From Mesorhizobium sp. 65-26 (lineage in GTDB: Bacteria > Pseudomonadota > Alphaproteobacteria > Rhizobiales > Rhizobiaceae), in contig MKVL01000042.1 in assembly GCA_001899205.1 (NCBI GenBank), positions 124,001 to 188,000 on the forward strand: a stretch of DNA of 64,000 bases, written 5' to 3'. The first letter of the stretch is position 1. Every line of letters starts with the position of its first letter. Shown piece after piece: positions 57,592-64,000 of this stretch. Both the position numbers and the translations under genes were made by a program. The notes beneath the pieces are model-generated. The model worked only from the letters and a program-made list of their open reading frames with translations. It ran no database searches and had not been told where the DNA came from.

Positions 57592-57621
57592 GCGGCGCCA
57601 GGTGTCTTTACCTGACGCCGC
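57592..57621. terminator. Hairpin between lpxB and gltA
   Basis: GCGGCGCCAGGT (57592-57603) pairs with ACCTGACGCCGC (57610-57621) apart from one mismatch. It sits between two convergent genes and may act as a two-way terminator, although neither side has a strong T-run. Confidence 0.5.
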
Positions 57622-57639
57622 ATGGCCACAGCGACTATC

Positions 57640-58962
57640 TCAGCGCTTGGCGATCGGCACGTAGTCGCGCTCGGGGGCACCGATGTAGAGCTGGCGCGGG
57701 CGGCCGATCTTCTGGCGCGGATCCTCGATCATTTCCTTCCACTGTGCGATCCAGCCGACGGTGCGGGCGACCGCGAACAGCACGGTGAACATGGTGGTGG
57801 GGAAGCCCAGCGCCTTCAGCGTGATGCCGGAGTAGAAGTCGACGTTCGGGTAGAGCTTCTTCTCGATGAAGTACTCGTCGGTGAGCGCGATCTTTTCCAG
57901 CTCCATGGCGATGTCGAGCAGCGGATCGTCCTTGATGCCGAGCTCGCCCAGCACCTCATGCGCGGTCTTCTGCATGATCTTGGCGCGCGGATCGTAGTTC
58001 TTGTAGACGCGGTGGCCGAAGCCCATGAGCCGGAACGGATCGTTCTTGTCCTTGGCGCGGGCAATGAACTCCGGAATATGGTCGACATGGCCGATCTCGC
58101 CCAGCATGTTGAGCGCTGCTTCGTTGGCGCCGCCATGCGCCGGGCCCCACAGGCAGGCGATGCCGGCGGCGATGCAGGCGAACGGGTTGGCGCCGGAGGA
58201 ACCGGCAAGACGCACCGTCGAGGTCGAGGCATTCTGCTCGTGGTCGGCGTGCAGGATGAAGATGCGCTCCATGGCGCGCGCCAGCACCGGATTGATCTTG
58301 TATTCCTCGCACGGCACGGCGAAGCACATATGCAGGAAGTTGGCCGCGAAATTCAGCTCGTTCTTCGGATAAATGAAGGGCTGGCCGATGTGATACTTGT
58401 AGGCCATGGCCGCGATGGTTGGCATCTTGGCGATGAGGCGCATCGAGGCGACCATGCGCTGGTACGGATCCGAAATGTCGGTGGAGTCGTGGTAGAACGC
58501 CGACAGGGCGCCGACCACGCCGCACATGACCGCCATCGGATGGGCATCGCGACGGAAGCCGGTGAAGAAGCGCGACATCTGCTCATGCACCATGGTGTGG
58601 CGCGTCACGCGGTAATCGAAGTCGTCCTTCTGCGCCTTGGTCGGCAGTTCGCCGTAGAGCAGGAGGTAGCAAACCTCGAGAAAGTCGCCATGTTCGGCGA
58701 GCTGATCGATCGGGTAGCCGCGGTGCAGGAGGATGCCGGCATCGCCGTCGATGAAGGTGATTGCCGACTCGCAGCTCGCCGTCGAGGTGAAGCCCGGGTC
58801 GTAGGTGAAGGCGCCGGTCGTGCCGTAAAGCGTGGCAATGTCGATGACGTCAGGTCCGACCGTGCCACTTCGGATCTTGAACTCGTGAGCCTTGCCGCCG
58901 AACTCCAGCTTCGCCGTCTGGTTCTTGCCGCCCGACTCCAGTTTTGTCGCAGCTTCGGTCAT
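57640..58962 (-). CDS. gltA: Citrate synthase (type II)
   Basis: This 440-residue hexameric TCA-cycle enzyme joins oxaloacetate and acetyl-CoA. The catalytic residues lie in the usual places: [59 protein letters not shown], and [15 protein letters not shown], with the C-terminal [19 protein letters not shown]. The ATG at 58962 has AAAGGAG seven bases upstream and is chosen over a longer frame. It lies on the same strand after gltX. Confidence 0.96.
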   Translation of the reverse strand: MTEAATKLESGGKNQTAKLEFGGKAHEFKIRSGTVGPDVIDIATLYGTTGAFTYDPGFTSTASCESAITFIDGDAGILLHRGYPIDQLAEHGDFLEVCYLLLYGELPTKAQKDDFDYRVTRHTMVHEQMSRFFTGFRRDAHPMAVMCGVVGALSAFYHDSTDISDPYQRMVASMRLIAKMPTIAAMAYKYHIGQPFIYPKNELNFAANFLHMCFAVPCEEYKINPVLARAMERIFILHADHEQNASTSTVRLAGSSGANPFACIAAGIACLWGPAHGGANEAALNMLGEIGHVDHIPEFIARAKDKNDPFRLMGFGHRVYKNYDPRAKIMQKTAHEVLGELGIKDDPLLDIAMELEKIALTDEYFIEKKLYPNVDFYSGITLKALGFPTTMFTVLFAVARTVGWIAQWKEMIEDPRQKIGRPRQLYIGAPERDYVPIAKR

Positions 58963-59048
58963 AGCTAACTCCTTTTGTTTCCTCATGCCGGCAAGGCAAA
59001 AAAACGGCAACGCCTGATATCGGCGACAGCTGAATGGAAGCGTTGCGC

Positions 59049-59088
59049 CCGCAATGGGAATTGCGGCAAGATTGGGCCAAGACCCAAT
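59049..59088. repeat. Two hairpins in the 177-base gltX-gltA gap
   Basis: CCGCAAT/ATTGCGG (about 59049-59066) and ATTGGG/CCCAAT (59071-59088) form two adjacent small stems upstream of gltA on its strand. They could be an untranslated-leader structure or a weak terminator of gltX. No gene is seen in the gap. Confidence 0.4.
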
Positions 59089-59139
59089 GTTGCACTGCGA
59101 AACGCGCCTTTCAATGCCAATCTTCTTGGGCCAGTTCTC

Positions 59140-60564
59140 CTAATCGATTTGATCGCCGATGCGTGCCAGGCTTTCCTCCCGGCCGAGCACAGCAAGTACG
59201 TCAAAGACGCCCGGAGACGTGCTTCGTCCGGTCAACGCCGCGCGCAAGGGCTGAGCCACGGCGCCGAGCTTGTGACCACCGGCCGTGGCGAAGGCGCGCA
59301 CCGCCGCCTCCGCCGACTCAGCGGTCCAGTCGCCTGAGATTGTCAGCAGCGCCTCATGCGCGCCACGCAGGATCGAACGTGCTTCGCCACCAAGCAATCC
59401 GGCTGCCTTCTCGTCGAGCGCCAACGGTCGCTGCGCGAAGAGGAAGGATGCGCTGTCGACCAGCTCGACCAGGGTCTTGGCGCGCTCCTTGAGGCCGGGC
59501 ATGGCGGCGAGCAGCTTGGCCTTGCCCTTGTCATCGAGGTGGGCGGCCAGCGCCGGCCCGCCTTCGAGATGGGGCAGGGTGGCGACGAAGATGTCGAGCA
59601 GCGCCTTGTCGTCCATCTGGCGCATGTGCACACCGTTCAGCGCCTCGAGCTTGGCGAAGTCGAACCGGGCGGCGCCCTTGTTCACGTCGCCAATGTCGAA
59701 CCAGGAGATCATGTCCTTGATGGACATCACCTCGTCGTCGCCGTGGCTCCAGCCAAGCCGAGCCAGATAGTTGAGCAGGGCCTCGGGCAGGTAGCCCATG
59801 GCCCGGTAGGCCTCGACACCGAGCGCGCCATGGCGCTTCGACAACTTGGCGCCGTCGGCGCCATGGATCAGCGGGATGTGCGACATGGACGGCACCGCCC
59901 AGCCCATGGCGTTGTAGATGACGGTCTGGCGCGCCGCATTGGTCAGATGGTCGTCGCCACGGATGATGTGGGTAACGCCCATGTCGTGGTCGTCGACGAC
60001 GACGGCATGCATATAGGTCGGGTTGCCGTCCGAACGCAGGATGATGAAGTCGTCGAGATCCTTGTTGGGAAAGCGCACTTCTCCCTGCACGCGGTCGTGC
60101 ACGATCGTCTCGCCTTCGGTGGGCGCCTTGATGCGGATCGCGCCCTTGACGCCAGCGGGCGCTTCGGACGGATCGCGGTCGCGCCACTGGCCGTTGTAGC
60201 GCGGCGGCAGGCCCTTGGCGCGCGCCGCCTCGCGCATCGCCTCGAGCTCGGCCGGCGTCTCGTAGCTGTAGTAGGCCTTGCCCAGCAGAACGAGTTCCTC
60301 GGCGACCTCACGGTGGCGCGGCGCGCGCTCGAACTGCGAGACCGCATCGCCGTCCCATGACAGGCCGAGCCAGGTCAGCCCATCGAGGATCGCGGCCGTC
60401 GCCGCTTCGGTAGAGCGTTCGCGATCAGTGTCCTCGATGCGCAGCAGCATCGTGCCGGCGGTGTGCTTGGCATAGAGCCAGTTGAACAGCGCCGTGCGCG
60501 CGCCACCGATATGCAGGAAGCCGGTGGGCGATGGGGCGAAGCGGGTGACGACCTTGTCGGACAT
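59140..60564 (-). CDS. gltX: Glutamyl-tRNA synthetase
   Basis: This 474-residue class I synthetase charges tRNA-Glu (and probably tRNA-Gln, which GatCAB then corrects). The HIGH motif is [15 protein letters not shown], the KMSKS motif is [11 protein letters not shown], and [23 protein letters not shown] lies between. The ATG at 60564 is used; a longer frame covers unlike residues. Presence of gatC and gatA in this window fits a non-discriminating enzyme. Confidence 0.94.
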   Translation of the reverse strand: MSDKVVTRFAPSPTGFLHIGGARTALFNWLYAKHTAGTMLLRIEDTDRERSTEAATAAILDGLTWLGLSWDGDAVSQFERAPRHREVAEELVLLGKAYYSYETPAELEAMREAARAKGLPPRYNGQWRDRDPSEAPAGVKGAIRIKAPTEGETIVHDRVQGEVRFPNKDLDDFIILRSDGNPTYMHAVVVDDHDMGVTHIIRGDDHLTNAARQTVIYNAMGWAVPSMSHIPLIHGADGAKLSKRHGALGVEAYRAMGYLPEALLNYLARLGWSHGDDEVMSIKDMISWFDIGDVNKGAARFDFAKLEALNGVHMRQMDDKALLDIFVATLPHLEGGPALAAHLDDKGKAKLLAAMPGLKERAKTLVELVDSASFLFAQRPLALDEKAAGLLGGEARSILRGAHEALLTISGDWTAESAEAAVRAFATAGGHKLGAVAQPLRAALTGRSTSPGVFDVLAVLGREESLARIGDQID

Positions 60565-60667
60565 GGGACTCTCGGGAGGCGGAGAAAAAACGGCTGCGGC
60601 GACGCGGACTTTCGCGCGTCGCGCGTTCATGTAGCATAGGGGGTCAAGGGCGCAAGGGGCAGACCCA

Positions 60668-63166
60668 ATGGCTGGACGAGGCCGGGGCTCGGACGTGAGC
60701 GCTGACGTCGCGGCCGGCGTCAGCGAACGGGAGCTTTTTCTCGGCGTCAGCCATGCCGAACCGGTGCCGCTTGCGCCTCCGCTGCCACAATCCGCCCCAG
60801 GACATCGCCTGCCTGAACAAGCCCGGCGAGACGCGATCGCCGTGGCTCCGATCGCCGGCGGTCTCAACCGTCTACGCCGTCGGGTCTCGCTGCCTGCCAT
60901 CGGTCGGGAGATCGCGGCCACCGCGAGCCTGGAGCTCGACCGCGGCGTGGCGTTCCTGCTGGTGCCGGTGCTCCTGGCCACCGGCGCGATTGCCTATTTT
61001 TCCCTGACGACGGAGCCTGATTTCTACAGGCCCGCAGCCGTCGCGGCGCTGGCTGCCGTGTGCGCGGCCGCCACGCGGTCATGGCTGAAGACACATCTCG
61101 CCTGCATGGCACTGTTGTTCTGCGCGCTCGGCTTCCTCGCGGCCAAGGTGGAAACCTGGCGCGCCGGGACACAGATGCTCGGTTCGGAGATACAGACCCG
61201 GCTGACCGGCCGCGTCGTCACCGTCGAGGAGATGGCGAACGGCCGTGTCAGGCTGACGCTCGACGTGGTTTCAACCGCTTATCCCAAGTTGCGCTATGCG
61301 CCGGATCGGGTCAGGCTCTCGGCGCGCGCAATACCGGACGGCGTAACGGCCGGAACGCTGGTGACAGGCTACGCCCGGTTGCTGTCGCCGACAGGCCCCG
61401 TGCGGCCCGGCAGCTACGATTTTTCCTTCGACAGCTATTTTGCAGGCATTGGCGCCAGCGGCTTCTTCCTCGGCAATCCCAAGATCGCGGCGGATCAAGA
61501 AGGTGCGTCCCGGACAAGCCTTTCCGCCTGGATCGAAAACACGCGCGAGAGCATCGCCCGGCATATCCGCGACACGATCGGCGGACCCGAGGGGGCAATT
61601 GCCGCCGCCCTGATCGTCGGCGTGCGCGCCGGCATTCCCGACGAGATCAATGAGTCGATGCGGCGAACCGGCATCTATCACATCATCTCGATCTCCGGCC
61701 TGCACATGGCGCTTGTCGCCGGCACCATCATGCTCCTGATGCGCAGCGTCTTCGCCCTGTTCCCCGATTTTTCCTCGCGCCGTCCGGTGAAGAAATACAC
61801 CGCCGCCATCGCGCTGGTTTCGATTGCGGCCTATCTCATCATCTCCGGCCTTGTGGTCGCCGCCGAGCGCAGCTTCATCATGCTGGCGGTGATGCTGATC
61901 GCCGTTCTGTTCGACCGCGCCGCGCTCACCATGCGCAATCTCGCCATATCCGCCATCGCGGTCATACTGGTGTCGCCGCATGAGGTGGTCGGGCCGAGTT
62001 TCCAGATGTCTTTCGCGGCAACCGCTGCCCTGGTCGGGGCCTATGCGGCGTGGACCGACCATCGTGCCCGCAAGATCCGCGCGCCACCGCCGCGCCGATC
62101 GCCGGTCGGCGTTGTGCTGCACACGATGTTGGGCACGACCGCCGGCGCGGCGATGACCTCGATCGTCGCCGGCAGCGCCACGACGCTGTTCGCGGTATGG
62201 CATTTCCAGCGTGTCGCGCCGCTCAGCCTGTTCGCCAATCTCGCGGTCATGCCGATCGTCTCGGCCGTCATGTTCCTGGCCGTCGCCAGCGCGCTGACGA
62301 TGCCTTTCGGCGCCGACGCGCCTTTCCTCTACCTCATGGGCAAGGGGCTGACGGCGATGATCGAGATATCGCAATGGATTTCCGAGCGATCGCCGGTCGA
62401 CGGGGTCGGACTGATCTCGCAGCATTCGGTGCTATTGGGCACCATCGCGCTCATCATTGCGACCATGGCGACCACCTGGTTCCGGCTGGCGGCGCTGCCT
62501 TTCGCGCTGGCCGGCCTCGTGGCGCTGCCGCAGGTGCGAACGCCCGACGTCCTGATTTCGGAAGACGCCCATCTGATCGTGATGCCGATCGGCGCCGGAG
62601 AACTCGCCATCAATCGTCCGCGCTGGAACGAATTCACCACAGACAACTGGAAGCGGGCACTGAAGGCCGAAACCATCGTCCCGCCGGAAATGTTCGACAG
62701 GGCCGACCAGGCTTTCGACATGTCGGACCCGGCCGCGGATCTGCCCGCGGGCGCGCCATTCTATTGCAAGGACGGACTTTGCCTTGCCAGGCATCCCGGC
62801 GGGGCGATCGTCGCACTGGCGCAGGACTGGAAAACCGCCCGCACGGCCTGTGCCTTCGCCGATCTGATCGTCATCGATGACGCCACCGCCCGCAATCCCT
62901 GCCGGGATCCGCTGGCGCTCGTCATCACGAAACGGCAATTGGCACGGCAAGGCAGTGCCGCCATTTTCTTCGATCCCGAAGCGGCAAGCAGCCAACCATC
63001 GGTAGCCTTCAGCGTCAGCCAACCCTACCGGCCCTGGCATGAGCAAAGGCAATTCTCACGGGAGGCGAGGGGGCTTCCGCCGGCGAGCAAGCCAGAACGC
63101 CCGCGCACCGCCAAGCCTGCGATCAGTAACGGCGAATCAGCCCAACAAGCCGACCCTGCACCTTGA
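60668..63166 (+). CDS. comEC: ComEC/Rec2 family competence-like membrane protein
   Basis: This 832-residue membrane protein has a DUF4131-type N-terminal region and a central competence domain (about residues 300-600) with [13 protein letters not shown], the helices FVLFD-like [30 protein letters not shown], and [23 protein letters not shown]. The C-terminal region is present but I see no HxHxDH metallo-beta-lactamase motif; the zinc-nuclease part is therefore degenerate or absent, as in other rhizobia. The last 44 bases overlap the convergent lexA. Confidence 0.85.
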   Translation: MAGRGRGSDVSADVAAGVSERELFLGVSHAEPVPLAPPLPQSAPGHRLPEQARRDAIAVAPIAGGLNRLRRRVSLPAIGREIAATASLELDRGVAFLLVPVLLATGAIAYFSLTTEPDFYRPAAVAALAAVCAAATRSWLKTHLACMALLFCALGFLAAKVETWRAGTQMLGSEIQTRLTGRVVTVEEMANGRVRLTLDVVSTAYPKLRYAPDRVRLSARAIPDGVTAGTLVTGYARLLSPTGPVRPGSYDFSFDSYFAGIGASGFFLGNPKIAADQEGASRTSLSAWIENTRESIARHIRDTIGGPEGAIAAALIVGVRAGIPDEINESMRRTGIYHIISISGLHMALVAGTIMLLMRSVFALFPDFSSRRPVKKYTAAIALVSIAAYLIISGLVVAAERSFIMLAVMLIAVLFDRAALTMRNLAISAIAVILVSPHEVVGPSFQMSFAATAALVGAYAAWTDHRARKIRAPPPRRSPVGVVLHTMLGTTAGAAMTSIVAGSATTLFAVWHFQRVAPLSLFANLAVMPIVSAVMFLAVASALTMPFGADAPFLYLMGKGLTAMIEISQWISERSPVDGVGLISQHSVLLGTIALIIATMATTWFRLAALPFALAGLVALPQVRTPDVLISEDAHLIVMPIGAGELAINRPRWNEFTTDNWKRALKAETIVPPEMFDRADQAFDMSDPAADLPAGAPFYCKDGLCLARHPGGAIVALAQDWKTARTACAFADLIVIDDATARNPCRDPLALVITKRQLARQGSAAIFFDPEAASSQPSVAFSVSQPYRPWHEQRQFSREARGLPPASKPERPRTAKPAISNGESAQQADPAP

Positions 63167-63863
63167 CCCGGTCCGGCCCGAAGATGCGGGTCTCATAGGC
63201 GGGGTTGGCAGCCTCGAGGGCGATCGACGCGCCCTTACGGCGGAAGCGCTTGAGGGTGGCTTCTTCCTCGTCGACGAGCGCGACAACGATCTCGCCGGGG
63301 CTCGCAGTGTTGGCGTTGCGGATGATCACGGTATCGCCGTCGAATATGCCGGCCTCGATCATCGAGTCGCCCTTGACCTCGAGCGCATAGTGTTCGCCAC
63401 CCGCGATCATGTCCGGCGGCACCGAGATCGAGTGCGTCTGATGCTGGATCGCGTCGATCGGCACACCGGCAGCGATCCGCCCCATGACCGGTATCGACAC
63501 GGCCGCCGCGACATCATCGTCATTGCCAGCCGTCATCGGGCGCGAGGGAGCAGCCGGCTTGGCCTGTCGGCCGAGATTGCCCTGACCAAGGCTCCCCTGA
63601 ATGACGCTCGGGGAGAATTTCTTTGCCGCGTTGAGGCCTGGCGCGATCGAATCCGGCAGCCGCAGAACCTCGAGCGCGCGCGCCCGGTTCGGCAGTCGGC
63701 GAATGAAGCCGCGTTCCTCCAGCGCCGTGATCAGGCGATGGATACCGGACTTGGAGGCGAGATCGAGCGCCTCCTTCATTTCGTCGAATGACGGCGGGAT
63801 GCCGCTTTCCTTCAGCCGTTCATGGATGAACATCAAAAGTTCATGTTGCTTACGCGTCAGCAT
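63123..63863 (-). CDS. lexA: LexA repressor
   Basis: This 246-residue SOS repressor has an N-terminal winged helix ([36 protein letters not shown]), a linker, and an S24 autocleavage domain. The cleavage site is A132-G133 in RIAAGVPI, and the catalytic Ser-Lys pair is S167 (GDSMIEAG) and K205 (ATLKRF). The ATG at 63863 has GGGGG upstream. It would repress itself through the box at 63938. Confidence 0.95.
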   Translation of the reverse strand: MLTRKQHELLMFIHERLKESGIPPSFDEMKEALDLASKSGIHRLITALEERGFIRRLPNRARALEVLRLPDSIAPGLNAAKKFSPSVIQGSLGQGNLGRQAKPAAPSRPMTAGNDDDVAAAVSIPVMGRIAAGVPIDAIQHQTHSISVPPDMIAGGEHYALEVKGDSMIEAGIFDGDTVIIRNANTASPGEIVVALVDEEEATLKRFRRKGASIALEAANPAYETRIFGPDRVKVQGRLVGLIRRY

Positions 63864-63937
63864 GGCGGCCCCCAAAGGCTTCTGGACATGGGATTCGAAC
63901 CAGAATCATAAAAACAAACCCAGAACAAACCCTATCT

Positions 63938-63952
63938 GTTCCAGTTGTGTTC
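63938..63952 (-). promoter_or_regulatory. LexA (SOS) box in the lexA promoter
   Basis: GTTC-CAGTTGT-GTTC on the plus strand, or GAAC-N7-GAAC on the gene strand, is an exact match to the alphaproteobacterial LexA site. Read on the gene strand it lies inside TTGCGG-N17-TAGGGT (63933-63961), between the two promoter boxes, so bound LexA would block polymerase. Confidence 0.85.
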
Positions 63953-64000
63953 CGCAACCGTTTAAAGTTTAGTGAAGACGTTAACGGGCCGGACACAAAT

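Noticed and set aside
63880-63915. A GGTTCGAATCC piece on the minus strand upstream of lexA, like a tRNA T loop.
   Set aside because: The stem around it does not pair and no other tRNA parts are present, so it is not a tRNA or a confident attachment site.

Overview
The window is a high-GC chromosomal stretch from an alphaproteobacterium of the order Hyphomicrobiales (Rhizobiales), most likely Mesorhizobium or a close relative. The evidence is the gene set (BA14K, EipB, phasin, DUF1489, class II DAHP synthase, a non-catalytic dihydroorotase beside pyrB), a LexA box of the alphaproteobacterial direct-repeat type (GTTC-N7-GTTC), and promoters close to the rhizobial CTTGAC-N17-CTATAT pattern. It is mostly core genome, densely packed. 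The genus is inferred from remembered protein families, not from a search.

Layout. 1-3762: end of mfd, class II DAHP synthase, a diguanylate cyclase and diacylglycerol kinase. 3953-8124: a one-direction cluster of circularly permuted ATP-grasp, alpha-E, transglutaminase-like protein and the proteasome-like peptidase Anbu, with a possible 20-codon ORF between the first two. 8254-13970: a PLP decarboxylase, then glpR-glpD-glpK for glycerol use. 14034-15816: a BA14K protein, tRNA-Lys(TTT), and a small island holding one methyltransferase, bounded by a repeat of the tRNA 3' end. 15817-19826 (minus): pyrB, a dihydroorotase-like gene without its metal ligands, plsY, dprA. 20011-31348: an AidB-like acyl-CoA dehydrogenase, small membrane proteins, ruvX, an MBL hydrolase, gatC-GNAT-gatA, a YdcF protein, DUF599, sdaA, DUF1489 and a J-domain protein with a degenerate HPD motif. 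31395-41223: a D,D-carboxypeptidase with a SPOR tail, phasin with tandem operators, clpS-clpA, a HIT protein, an acyltransferase-like protein, GDPD, RidA, EipB and DUF4031.

41254-57540 is the translation and envelope supercluster: rpsB and tsf, then (after two tandem GT9-like glycosyltransferases that split the usual tsf-pyrH junction) pyrH, frr, uppS, cdsA, rseP, bamA, lpxD, fabZ, lpxA, lpxI and lpxB. It links ribosome biogenesis to undecaprenyl and phospholipid precursors, outer-membrane protein assembly and lipid A synthesis. 57592-63863 holds gltA and gltX (minus), comEC (plus) and lexA (minus) with an SOS box.

The observations most worth a second look are: the Anbu/ATP-grasp/alpha-E cluster with its mini-ORF; the tRNA-Lys island; the glycosyltransferase pair flanked by two copies of the same promoter-like sequence; the long-range paired leader of rpsB; the phasin operators; the glpD operator; an extra block of about 28 residues in GatA; and the HPD-to-HPG change in the J-domain protein. 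No CRISPR array, rRNA operon, transposase, integrase or phage gene was seen.
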